Of a stretch of DNA of 50,631 bases, positions 32,784 through 41,600 are shown piece by piece. This DNA is from Atopobiaceae bacterium (lineage in GTDB: Bacteria; Actinomycetota; Coriobacteriia; Coriobacteriales; Atopobiaceae). The notes under the pieces are model-generated. The model made no database searches, was not told where the DNA came from, and saw only the letters and a list, made by a program, of their open reading frames with translations. The position numbers were made by a program, and so were the translations under genes. The DNA lies in the NCBI GenBank assembly GCA_017459605.1, contig JAFUCQ010000083.1, positions 1 to 50,631 on the forward strand, written 5' to 3'. Within the stretch, counting starts at the first letter, position 1; each line of letters begins with the position of its first letter.

Positions 32784-33562
32784 TGAGCGCTCAGATTGCT
32801 GATGTTCGAGACAAAATTGTGGTAGTTGACTACCACAAGGGAAATATTTCGAGTGTGGTTCGCGGCCTTGCAGACCACGGTATCGGGGTTATCTCAAGCG
32901 ACGACCCCGAGCTCATAGCTGCAGCTCGCGCCGTTGTCCTTCCCGGTGTTGGCGCTTTTGGCGACGCTATGTCGTTTATGCGCGAAAGCGGGCAAGACGA
33001 GGCTGTGATTGATGCCATTGACCAAGGCGTTCCTTTCTTAGGCATCTGTCTGGGTTTGCATCTGCTTCTTGAGCGAGGAAACGAGCTCGGGGCACATGCG
33101 AGCGCTGGCGATAGCGACACGGCTGCAACTGACGCCACACCTGCGACCTCTGGCGACACGGCTGCAACTGACGCCACTCCTGCGTGCGACAAGCCAGTCT
33201 CGCCAGATGCAGATTGGGAAGAAGGTCTCGGCATTCTCATGGGCTCGGCAACACGCCTTGAATCAACACGCCTCAAAATCCCCCATGTTGGCTGGGACAG
33301 CATTGACCTTACCGAGCACGGCAGGCGCGATCCGCTTCTTGCAGGCGTTCCCGAGGGCTCAACCTTCTATTTCACCCATTCGTATGCAGCTGCCGATGAT
33401 CTTGAGTGGAAAGTTGTTGCCGCTCGCACCCATTATGCGAGAAGTTTTCCATCTGTTGTGTGGCAAGGCAACGTCCATGCGTTACAGTTTCATCCAGAGA
33501 AGTCTTCGCGTGCAGGCAGCGTGATACTTCGCAACTTTGTGCGCATCTGTGATGCTGGTTAG
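32783..33562 (+). CDS. hisH: Imidazole glycerol phosphate synthase glutaminase subunit HisH, with low-complexity insertion
   Basis: A 259-residue class I glutamine amidotransferase that feeds ammonia to HisF. The nucleophile Cys is in GICLGLHLL (about residue 88) and the His/Glu pair in LQFHPEKS (about 235). ATG 32783 overlaps the hisB stop by one base. Odd feature: after LLLERGNELG it carries an insertion of about 45 residues with two copies of a 13-residue Thr/Ala/Asp-rich unit (DTAATDATPA), before the normal GLGILMGSATRL. Ordinary HisH is about 200-210 residues. The insertion sits on a loop near the active site, and no catalytic motif is lost. Confidence 0.93.
   Translation: MSAQIADVRDKIVVVDYHKGNISSVVRGLADHGIGVISSDDPELIAAARAVVLPGVGAFGDAMSFMRESGQDEAVIDAIDQGVPFLGICLGLHLLLERGNELGAHASAGDSDTAATDATPATSGDTAATDATPACDKPVSPDADWEEGLGILMGSATRLESTRLKIPHVGWDSIDLTEHGRRDPLLAGVPEGSTFYFTHSYAAADDLEWKVVAARTHYARSFPSVVWQGNVHALQFHPEKSSRAGSVILRNFVRICDAG
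33114..33184 (+). repeat. 39-bp in-frame tandem repeat in hisH
   Basis: Nearly two copies of a 39-base unit starting GCGACACGGCTGCAACTGAC. It is a multiple of three and adds a Thr/Ala/Asp-rich loop to HisH. Confidence 0.85.
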
Positions 33563-33580
33563 CAGTTTAAGGAGGCAGCC

Positions 33581-34321
33581 ATGATTTTCTTTCCTGCGAT
33601 TGATTTGCTCGGTGGTAAAGTGGTGCGCTTGCGTCGGGGCCAGCGCTCTGCCGTTGATGTCTATTCTGATGACCCCCTGAAGGTTGCACACGACTTTGTT
33701 GTAGCAGGGGCTACATGGGTACACGTGGTAGATTTGTCCGCAACCTTTGAAGAGGACGATGCTGCGTTGTCAGCAAATGACGAGGCAATTCGTGCGATTT
33801 GCACTGTTGAAGGTCTGTCCGTTGACATTGGCGGCGGTGTAAGAACACGCGAGCGTATCGAAGAGCTGGTAAACCTCGGTGCCAAAAGAATCGCTATGGG
33901 CACGGCATTAGTGACAGATCGTCGCTTTGCACGCGAGTCAGCTGCCGAGTTTGGCGATGTTCTCGTTGCAGATATTGCAGCAACCGGTGGCGTAGTCCGC
34001 GTGAACGGTTGGCGAGAAGAAGCTTGCTATGCAGCCGAAGACCTCGCGGGAGATCTCGCTGCAATGGGCTTTAAGCACCTTGTCTTTACCGATATTACCC
34101 GCGATGGCATGCAGACAGGCGTCGATACCAAGGTATACAAATCGATGGCAAAAGCCTGCGGTTTTCCGGTTGTAGCGTCGGGCGGTATTGCGTCGGTAGA
34201 CGATATTAAGGCGCTGGCAGCCTTGGGGCCAGATGTGATTGAAGGATGCATTGCAGGCCGTGCCCTCTACGAAGGAAGCTTTACTCTTGAAGAGGCTCTT
34301 GCTGCAGCTCAAAGCGCCTAG
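33581..34321 (+). CDS. hisA: ProFAR isomerase HisA
   Basis: A 246-residue (beta/alpha)8 barrel for the fourth step of histidine synthesis. The catalytic Asp is in [14 protein letters not shown], the second in [12 protein letters not shown]. Phosphate loops DIGGGVRT and [10 protein letters not shown] are present. AAGGAGG lies 8 bases before ATG 33581. Some actinobacteria use HisA also for tryptophan synthesis (PriA); nothing here decides this. Confidence 0.94.
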   Translation: MIFFPAIDLLGGKVVRLRRGQRSAVDVYSDDPLKVAHDFVVAGATWVHVVDLSATFEEDDAALSANDEAIRAICTVEGLSVDIGGGVRTRERIEELVNLGAKRIAMGTALVTDRRFARESAAEFGDVLVADIAATGGVVRVNGWREEACYAAEDLAGDLAAMGFKHLVFTDITRDGMQTGVDTKVYKSMAKACGFPVVASGGIASVDDIKALAALGPDVIEGCIAGRALYEGSFTLEEALAAAQSA

Positions 34322-34374
34322 CTACAACTCAGGGTATAGCTATACAGCTCAATAGATACAGCTCAGGAGAACAC

Positions 34375-35142
34375 ATGCTCACCAAACGCATCATTCCTTG
34401 TCTTGATGTACATGATGGCCGCGTGGTCAAAGGCGTCAACTTTGTCAATCTCGTTGACGCCGGAGACCCCGTTGAGCTTGCTCGAGCCTACGATAACGAA
34501 GGTGCCGATGAGGTTGTGTTTCTCGATATTACTGCTACGTCTGACGAGCGACGCACAACGGTGCAGCTCGCAACACGTGCTTCTGAAGAGCTCAGGATTC
34601 CCTACACCGTGGGAGGAGGTTTTCGCGACCTCGCCTCGATGGTGGAGATGGTTGCTGTCGGAGCCGACAAAGTGTCGCTAAACTCAGCCGCGGTTGCCAA
34701 TCCTGAGCTCATAAGCCACGCGGCAAGCGCCTTTGGGAGTCAGGCAGTGATTTGTGCAATTGATGCCAAGCGAAAAGGCGCCTACGACGAATGGGAAGTC
34801 TACGTGGCAGGTGGTCGCAAGGCTACCGGTCTTGATGCTGTTGAATGGGCGCGAGAGGCCGCACGGCGAGGAGCTGGTGAGATTTTGCTGACAAGCATGG
34901 ATCGCGACGGTACCAAAGAGGGCTTTGACCTTGCGCTCACGCGAGCAGTAGCCCGAGCTGTGCCCATTCCGGTGATTGCTTCTGGTGGTGTGGGTACACT
35001 TGAGCATTTTGCAGAAGGCATTATCGAGGGCGAAGCAGATGCCGTGCTTGCAGCAAGCGTCTTTCATTTTGGGACTTTTTCGATCCGACAGGTAAAAGAG
35101 TACATGGCATCTCAAGGTATTCCCGTGCGCTTGGACTTTTAG
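34375..35142 (+). CDS. hisF: Imidazole glycerol phosphate synthase cyclase subunit HisF
   Basis: A 255-residue (beta/alpha)8 barrel that takes ammonia from HisH and makes IGP and AICAR. Catalytic Asp in [15 protein letters not shown] and [13 protein letters not shown]; phosphate sites VGGGFRD and [15 protein letters not shown] lies 8 bases before ATG 34375, 53 bases after hisA. It is the last + strand his gene and converges with hisE. Confidence 0.96.
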   Translation: MLTKRIIPCLDVHDGRVVKGVNFVNLVDAGDPVELARAYDNEGADEVVFLDITATSDERRTTVQLATRASEELRIPYTVGGGFRDLASMVEMVAVGADKVSLNSAAVANPELISHAASAFGSQAVICAIDAKRKGAYDEWEVYVAGGRKATGLDAVEWAREAARRGAGEILLTSMDRDGTKEGFDLALTRAVARAVPIPVIASGGVGTLEHFAEGIIEGEADAVLAASVFHFGTFSIRQVKEYMASQGIPVRLDF

Positions 35143-35188
35143 AAGCACTGATAGACTTCAGCGAGCTCCCGAGCGAGCACCCCAGCAC

Positions 35189-35283
35189 GCTCTCCGGCGA
35201 GCTCCCCAGCACGCTCAGTACATACGCGCGTCAAGCACTCCAGCATACTCAGTACATACGCGCGTCAAGCTCTCCGGCGAGCT
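35189..35283. repeat. Repeated copies of the hisE 3' end
   Basis: The segment CTCAGTACATACGCGCGTCA occurs at 35214 and 35248 (offset 34), and GCTCTCCGGCGAGCTC at 35189 and 35269. The downstream copy in each pair is the real hisE 3' end (coding DARMY-stop on the - strand). The others lie beyond its stop. They look like slippage duplications of the gene end. Confidence 0.75.
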
Positions 35284-35566
35284 CGTCAAGACGTATACCA
35301 TAGCGTTCACACACAACAAGCAGGTGATAGAGCAAATCACCCATCTCATAGCGAATATGGTCGTGATCATTGTCTTTACAGGCCATGATAATCTCGCTGG
35401 TTTCTTCAGCAAGTTTGGAGAGCAGTTTGTCGGAGTTTCCATCTAAGAGACGCTTGGTGTAGCTTTCCTCAGGACGAGCATCGCGCCTGTTGTGGATAGT
35501 CGTTGCAAGTGAACTCAGTGTCGTACCAATATCACCATCAGCTACGTGTTCAGTTCGTTCTCCCAT
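35249..35566 (-). CDS. hisE: Phosphoribosyl-ATP pyrophosphatase
   Basis: A 105-residue all-alpha NTP pyrophosphatase of the MazG-like fold, for step two of histidine synthesis. The signature SKLAEETSEIIMACK and the following YEMGDLLYHLLVV metal-binding helix are clear. GAGAAGGAG overlaps the end of hisI, and the ATG comes 2 bases after the hisI stop, so it is cotranscribed with it. Its last codons are duplicated beyond the stop. It converges with hisF. Confidence 0.94.
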   Translation of the reverse strand: MGERTEHVADGDIGTTLSSLATTIHNRRDARPEESYTKRLLDGNSDKLLSKLAEETSEIIMACKDNDHDHIRYEMGDLLYHLLVVCERYGIRLDELAGELDARMY

Positions 35567-35568
35567 GG

Positions 35569-35997
35569 CTACTCCTTCTCATGGCTCCGTGCACTCGGAT
35601 TCGTTTTAGTGACAGTGTGTCCAATACTGAGCTCTCGATAAAAACAACTGCGATGTCCTGTGTGACAGGCAGGACCAGCACTTTCAACCTCAAGTATCAA
35701 GCAATCTGCGTCGCAGTCTACCAGTATGCGATGGATTTTTTGCGTATTGCCACTGGTCGCACCTTTATTCCAAAGCTCTTGACGTGAGCGAGACCAAAAC
35801 CAGCTCGTACCCGTTTCAAAGCACAAGGCAAGTGACTCTGCGCTCATCCACGCAAGCATAAGGACTTCTCCCGTGTCGACTTGCTGAACTATGGCAGGCA
35901 GCAAACCTCGCTCATCAAAAGCAAGCTTGATGTCATCGATATGTACAATCTCAGGCAGCTCACCTGCGTACTCTTCTCTCTTTGACCTATGAGACAT
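35569..35997 (-). CDS. hisI: Phosphoribosyl-AMP cyclohydrolase
   Basis: A 142-residue, Zn/Mg-dependent cyclohydrolase, step three of histidine synthesis. Family motifs: [37 protein letters not shown], and the metal-binding DCDADCLIL and [16 protein letters not shown] site lies 6 bases before the ATG at 35997. hisI and hisE are separate genes here, not the fused HisIE of many bacteria, and are on the opposite strand to the main his operon. Confidence 0.95.
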   Translation of the reverse strand: MSHRSKREEYAGELPEIVHIDDIKLAFDERGLLPAIVQQVDTGEVLMLAWMSAESLALCFETGTSWFWSRSRQELWNKGATSGNTQKIHRILVDCDADCLILEVESAGPACHTGHRSCFYRELSIGHTVTKTNPSARSHEKE

Positions 35998-36087
35998 GTA
36001 TACCTCGCATTTAGCTCATGTACCTTTGATTTGAAAACGCTCAAACCGCACTGAGGACTTGCTCAAACGTCACGACTCAACCATCAC

Positions 36088-36134
36088 ATTGTAGCGCCGT
36101 TTTGTTTCCAACTAGCTCCGTTTTGTTTCCAACG
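36088..36134 (-). promoter_or_regulatory. Possible hisIE promoter with two 21-bp direct repeats
   Basis: Read on the - strand, two 21-base repeats (36093-36134; both contain GTTGGAAACAAAACGG, 19 of 21 match) run directly into TACAAT (36088-36093), a likely -10. The 21-base pitch equals two helical turns, as for a pair of regulator sites on one face. The -35 is not clear. Start of hisI is about 90 bases further. Confidence 0.45.
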
Positions 36135-36203
36135 TGAAGAGGCTCATATAAGCTCTGTTGGCCTGTTGGTTTTGTTCGCCTAACCACGTGAAGGCTTGCG
36201 AGA

Positions 36204-36389
36204 CTCTTGGAGTTCAAGAGAATCCAAGTCAGTTGGGGTTAAAGGACAAACGTGTTGCTATCTTGTCCTTTGACGCCCAGTTGAACTGGTTGATTAAAAC
36301 CCAAGTTCTCCTTAGGCTGGGAAAGTTGTGCGTTTGATTTGGCCTCAGCTTCTATCATGCGCCATGTTCACCTGAGGCTGGGAAAGTTG
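36204..36389 (+). ncRNA. Possible structured leader upstream of the nitroreductase gene
   Basis: The 547-base gap 35998-36544 has several pairing elements. CTCTTG/CAAGAG (36204-36220) competes with CTTGGA/TCCAAG (36206-36228). A 9-bp stem AAAGGACAA/TTGTCCTTT spans 36241-36271. GCCTCAG near 36343 can pair with CTGAGGC at about 36373, or with one mismatch with CTTAGGC at 36311. AGGCTGGGAAAGTTG occurs at 36314 and 36375. I match it to no known riboswitch class; I see no T-box. Confidence 0.35.
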
Positions 36390-36412
36390 AGATAAGCAGC
36401 GATTCATTATCT

Positions 36413-36440
36413 TTGATTCCAAATCATTCTGTAATATCTA
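36413..36440 (+). promoter_or_regulatory. Candidate promoter of the nitroreductase gene
   Basis: TTGATT (36413-36418) and TATCTA (36435-36440) with a 16-base gap, about 105 bases before the start codon. If it is the real promoter, the folded stretch just upstream would not be in the transcript. A weak match, listed because it affects that interpretation. Confidence 0.3.
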
Positions 36441-36544
36441 ATGGATTTCTAGCGAATGGAGCCGAAAGAATTGTTCACGGATTTCCTAACAGACAGTCGG
36501 CAGAGAAGTCTTAGAGCTTAGTTTGTACAGAAAGGAATGCGTAT

Positions 36545-37351
36545 ATGCATAAAAGGCAGAGTCCAAATCACTCAGAGTACGATGAGCTCTCGACTCAGAA
36601 TAATCGTCCAGTTCAGAAGTCCATTATCGACTCATTGTATGCTCGTACATCGCTTCGCAGTTTTTCAGATCAGCCTGTCACCCCAGAAGATGAGCGCATC
36701 ATTTTAGAGTCAGCATGCCAAGCACCGACAGCTGGAAACCAGCAGCTCTATTCAATCGTTGTTGTACGTGACCAATCAAAAAAGGAAGCCCTTGCTGAGA
36801 GTTGTGATCACCAGCCCTTTATCGCCCAAGCGCCTCTCGTGCTTGTCTTTTGTGCAGATGTTCGACGTTGGTATCGGGCGTTTTGTCTGCAAGAGGGTTG
36901 CCACCCACGTAAGCCTGGAGTTGGAGATGCGCTTCTGGCGTGTGTCGACGCTGTCGCTGCTGCCCAAAATGCCGTAGTTGCAACAGAAGCCCTTGGTTTG
37001 GGAAGCTGCTACATCGGTGACATTCTTGAGAACTGTGAAACTCAGCGAGATATTCTCGACATTCCTGAATACGTGATGCCCTGTTGCATGCTGGTGATAG
37101 GACATCCTCGTCAGCTGCAGCCCAGAAAAGCAAAGCCACCGCGCTTTAACTTGGAGAGCATTGTGTTTGAGGACAGCTATCGTGATGCGGCTGATACAGA
37201 GCTCATGGAAGCGATAGCTTTCAAGCTGCACGGAAGAACTGAGACCTTATCAGCTTTTTGTGAGCGCAAATGGAACAGTGATTTCTCACGAGAGATGACC
37301 CGCTCCGTTGCTCAGTGGCTCAAAGGCTTTCCTTATAGCGAGCAGAGCTAA
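36545..37351 (+). CDS. Nitroreductase-family FMN-dependent oxidoreductase
   Basis: A 268-residue protein of the nitroreductase superfamily, an NAD(P)H:FMN oxidoreductase. The N-terminal IIDSLYARTSLRSFSDQPVT, ACQAPTAGNQQLYSIVVV and ATEALGLGSCYIGDI match the FMN-binding core. The C-terminal 60 residues are an extra helical part. AAAGGA precedes ATG 36545 by 9 bases. It lies in the middle of the his region but has no clear role in histidine synthesis. The physiological substrate is unknown. It converges with the next gene, with 10 bases between stops. Confidence 0.85.
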   Translation: MHKRQSPNHSEYDELSTQNNRPVQKSIIDSLYARTSLRSFSDQPVTPEDERIILESACQAPTAGNQQLYSIVVVRDQSKKEALAESCDHQPFIAQAPLVLVFCADVRRWYRAFCLQEGCHPRKPGVGDALLACVDAVAAAQNAVVATEALGLGSCYIGDILENCETQRDILDIPEYVMPCCMLVIGHPRQLQPRKAKPPRFNLESIVFEDSYRDAADTELMEAIAFKLHGRTETLSAFCERKWNSDFSREMTRSVAQWLKGFPYSEQS

Positions 37352-37361
37352 CGCCGTAGTA

Positions 37362-38174
37362 TCATCCCAACTCAATACGGCGCCAGTCTCCATCTGCGCA
37401 GGGGCACTCGATATGTGTGTATCCTGCAGATGAGATGTAGTTGTAAGCCTCCGAAATACCCCAACACACATCTTGTGGCACATGTGCGTCTGATCCAACC
37501 GTGACGGGAACTTGAGCGCGCGCAAAGCAGCCCAAAAGCGCCGGGGCAGGGTAGTATGCTTGCACGCTCTTGCGCAGACCTGCAGTTGACACCTCGATAT
37601 GCCGGCTTGTGTCATGAGCACATTCAGCCATACGTTCAAACAAGGGCTGCAGATTCATTGTGGCCGCATAACCTTCTCTACTGAAACGTTGGGGTAGGTC
37701 TGGGTGTGCCATGGTGTCAAAGCCAATCGAGCTGGCACAAGCATCACACCACGCATCAACATAGCGACGCCATACCTCATCTGGCCCCAAATCTTCCCAG
37801 ATAGAGAGGTCATTTGGATCGTCAATCCAGCGACCTGAGACCAAGTGGACTGAGCCTAGCAAAAACGTGGCGCCCTCACTCCAGCGGCGGATGTTGTCTT
37901 CACAGTTGTCGTACCAGTCACATTCAAAGCCAAAGATAAGCTCAAGCTCGGGATGTGCGGCTCGTGCATGTTTGATGTCTGCTCGAAGCGCTGCTAGGTC
38001 TGCCTCTGCCACGCTTACCTCACAGATGGGATCAATCTCGTGGGGTAAGGTTAGATGGTCAGTGATGGCAAGGGTTTCGGCACCTGCAGCAATGGCTGTG
38101 ACGACGTTTTGCTCAACGGTTGCCTTGCCATCTGAATAGCTGGTGTGGGTGTGTACATCGACAAGAGCTGGCAT
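37362..38174 (-). CDS. hisK: PHP-type histidinol-phosphatase
   Basis: A 270-residue metal-dependent phosphatase of the PHP family. Metal-binding motifs are DVHTHTSYSDGKAT at the start, ITDHLTLP, FGFECDW and GSDAHVP near the end. Start 38174 is chosen because AAGGGG lies just upstream and the PHP motif begins within 10 residues; an upstream frame to 38279 adds unlikely sequence. Since HisB here lacks a phosphatase domain, this gene most likely supplies the histidinol-phosphate to histidinol step. Other PHP activities cannot be excluded from sequence alone. Confidence 0.85.
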   Translation of the reverse strand: MPALVDVHTHTSYSDGKATVEQNVVTAIAAGAETLAITDHLTLPHEIDPICEVSVAEADLAALRADIKHARAAHPELELIFGFECDWYDNCEDNIRRWSEGATFLLGSVHLVSGRWIDDPNDLSIWEDLGPDEVWRRYVDAWCDACASSIGFDTMAHPDLPQRFSREGYAATMNLQPLFERMAECAHDTSRHIEVSTAGLRKSVQAYYPAPALLGCFARAQVPVTVGSDAHVPQDVCWGISEAYNYISSAGYTHIECPCADGDWRRIELG

Positions 38175-38327
38175 GTACCCCTTCTTTCTCGCTCGGAATG
38201 CACCAACAGTGTAAACATGAACTAGCAGCGCGCATGAAGCCTGCGTGGAAGCTGAGTCCCAAACAATATGCTCGCTCAATTATGACCGAATCTGTGAGAC
38301 ACGAACTTGTGACATAAAAATCAGCTC

Positions 38328-38488
38328 CAGATGACACATTTTTGCGATTTTCTGCGGATTGGGGGTGCGATTTTGCTACCCGGGAAATACAGCACTCGCA
38401 ACGCTGCAGGTAAATCGGAGTCCCTTAAAAGGGCATACTTGAGAGGACCTCACCAATCCGCAGAAAATCGTCAAAAAGTGTCAATCTG
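38328..38488. mobile_element. 160-bp element with 31-36 bp terminal inverted repeats (MITE-like or folded RNA)
   Basis: Left arm 38332-38362 and right arm 38453-38483 are inverted copies, identical over CGATTTTCTGCGGATTGG and, allowing a one-base shift, out to TGACAC and further to CAGA. The interior of about 90 bases has no gene. No target-site duplication is obvious. It lies in the 498-base gap between hisK and the fusion ligase. The remainder of that gap, 38489-38672, shows only a possible TATACT at 38576-38581 and no gene. Confidence 0.65.
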
Positions 38489-38672
38489 CAACGTTTTTCG
38501 TGTCAGGATTGTTCGTTGGTTGGTTCTCTGTGGCTGGTGGGATAGACTGATAGCGCAAAACTCCTTTTATCGACCTATACTTTGTTCAATGCGCACGGTT
38601 TAATATGCACGAACAGACTGAGCAAAGTAATTACGGTGTAAGAAAACGAGCGAGCAGCGCGTGAGAAACTGA

Positions 38673-41600
38673 GTGTCAGAATTGGTAGGTTCAACAGTGG
38701 AAGCAACAACTCACATAAAAGAAATGTCAAACACCCAAGAATGGTCAAGCCCGCAGGGAAGACTGCGTCAAGAGCTTGCCAAACGAAGTGGCACCAATGC
38801 AGCAGATTGGTTTTTGTGCTTTAAAGCACGCCACGCCATGCTTGTGGTGTTTCGCGAAATCTGCGAACTCTATGGCGGGGGAGAGGTAGCAACACAGCTC
38901 TTTACCTGCTGTACTGCCGTCAATCCTATCATCGCTGCAGGGCTTACTCCGCGCTACTATGACATATCGTCTGACACATTGTCGCTTAATCCCAATCAGA
39001 TGGAGCTCAGCGAGCGAACCCGAGCTGTTGTGTGCCAGCACAGCTTTGGCATAGTTAACAACAAAACTACGGCTGATCTTGCACAGGCCGCGCATGCATA
39101 CCACGCAGTGCTCATGGAAGACAGTGCCCACTGTGTGGGGCGTTTAGCACAAGATTCTGACGGTCATCCTATAGCAGACATCTCAATTCACTCATTTGGA
39201 ATCGAAAAGATGCTTCCCGGGGTCTACTTTGGCGGTGCCATCTGGCTGAATCCCAATATGGAGAACGCCCAGTTAAGGCAGGCAATTGCAGCGCGACTCT
39301 CAACGCTTGAACCCATGGACGAGAAACTCGGACGAGCTGTCCAGTCTTATCGCAATCAGCTCAGGATGCTCACGCGTCTTCCAAAAGCTGCATCTCAAAC
39401 CCTCAAGGAGCAACTCACTGCCCGAGGACAGCATGAGCCTGGCTTGAGCTATCTCGAGCTCAGGGGTGGTGTTGCACATGAACCTTGCTCACCAAACGAC
39501 TGGGTGTGCGAACAGGCACTGAGTGCAATGCAGAATCTCAATCAAAACGAGACGCAGCGCATGAGCACAACGGAGATTTACCGCCAGATGCTGCACAACA
39601 ATGCGCAGATTAACATCCCTGCAGCCGTCTTGGATGCAGATGCTCAGCCGCTTTTGCGTTTTCCCGTGCTTCTTCCCAGCAAACAGGCAGCTGAGCGCCT
39701 GAATGAGAAGATTTGTGAGCTGGGGTACTACACATCTGCGTGGTATCGTCCCTTGCTCTATCCCGGTGTGGCAGAACCTGCTGCTTATGGCTTGACTGAG
39801 CAGGGCTTCGAGCTGTGGCCACAAACCGTTGACATATCTGAGCGTGTTGTAAACCTTCCAACTGACGCTGGCGATCAAGCGGCGCGTCGTATTGTTGCTG
39901 CAGTTGAGGAAATCACGCACGAATACGTACCTGCGAAGAAAAGTTCGGGCGGACTTCTGGCAAGCACTGGCGAGGTGCGCGACCGTCTTCAACCCGTCAT
40001 TTTGGGTGGAGATGTCTTGGCGTACGCCTATTCGCGCGAATTTGACCGCGCGTACGGTGTGCATCCCATTGTGCTCTCTGCAATCGATGTCCAGCTCACC
40101 TCATCGAGCAAGCTCTGTGACTATCGTATTGTTGAGGGCTTCCAAGATGAAGAGCAGCTCGTACCTTACCTCATGAGTCTGGCAGAGGAACTCAAAGCTG
40201 CAGGCAAGCTTCCGCTGCTTTTGGGCTCTGCAGACTGGCATGTTCGTCTTATCAGCAAAAATGCCCCTGAGCTTGGCAAACATTACGTGATTCCCTATAT
40301 CGACTTCGATTTGTATGAGGAAATCACCCAAAAGGAGCGCTTCTACGAGCTGTGTGAAGAGCTTGGTATCGCCTATCCCAAGACGGTCTATCTCGATTTG
40401 GCTGACCCAGATGTGACCCTCGATGAATTTGCGTTTGACTATCCGCTTATCGCTAAGCCATCGAACTCACCTGCGTATGACCTGCTTGAGTTTGAGGGAA
40501 AGAAGAAGATTTATGAGATTCAAACTCCCGCAGAGCTGAGACAGGCGTTTGAGGCGGTAAAGGCTTCAGGCTATGCCCACAAGCTGGTGCTTCAGGAGTT
40601 TGTGCCGGGCGATGACGACGCAATTCGCTCGCTTACAACCTTCTCCGATGCTCAGGGCAAGCTCCAACTGGTTTCAGGTGGACGCGTCATCCTGCAAGAC
40701 CATGCCCCGCTCATGCTAGGCAACCCCGTGTGCATTATGCTTGAGCGCGTTGAGCCCATCATCGAAGGCGCCCGGCGATTCCTCGAGCACGTTGGTTATC
40801 ACGGTTATGCAAACTTTGATATCAAGTACGATTCTCGCGACGGAAGCTACAAGTTCTTTGAGGTCAACGCGCGCCCTGGTCGAAACACCTACTACGTGTC
40901 ACTCGGAGGCGTAAACTTTGTAAAGCCGCTGGTAGAAGATTTTGTTTTGGGCCATGAGCTCAACTATACCGAGGCTTATGATTCGGCGCTCTATACCATG
41001 GTGCCGTCCTATGTTGTGAGCAAGAGTGTCCATGATGAGCAGCTCAAAACCGAGGTGCTGTCCATGTACAAGCGCGGACTTGCACACTCGCCTGAGGACA
41101 ATCCCGCCGACACAATCAAGCATCGTTTGCTCGCTCAGGCTTCTTCTATGAGGCAGATTCAAAAGTTTAAGCGCTATCTCTGGGATGTCGAGAAGGAGCG
41201 TCATGCCAACAATACTGCAGGAGTTGCCGAGCCAGACTTGGCCGACAAGTCCGCTGTCACAGAGCCAGACTTGGTCGACAAGTCCGCAGTCACAGAGCCA
41301 GACTTGGCCGACAAGTCCGCAGTCACAGAGCCAGACGAGACCAGCGATCCTGCAAGCGGCTCACAAACAGATCATGCCAACACGTTTGCAGCGAGCACGC
41401 CGGCTGCTGCTCCAATCAGCTGCCGAACCATCTCACTCACCGAGCTTCAGATGCTTGCCCAGAATGCAGGGGTGACACGTCCTATCGAGCAGACTTCGGA
41501 GTGGGCAGCTTACGAGCAAACCGTCAACGGACGCAGCTATTGGGGATCGGTCGCTATTGAGCAAGGCGGCAACCCCTGTGGCGTCTGTGCGCTTATCGAT

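Noticed and set aside
35215-35442. Second small gene overlapping hisE with the same C-terminus (LDARMY)
   Set aside because: The shared end is due to the 34-base duplication of the hisE 3' end; the rest of the frame is a shadow of hisE.
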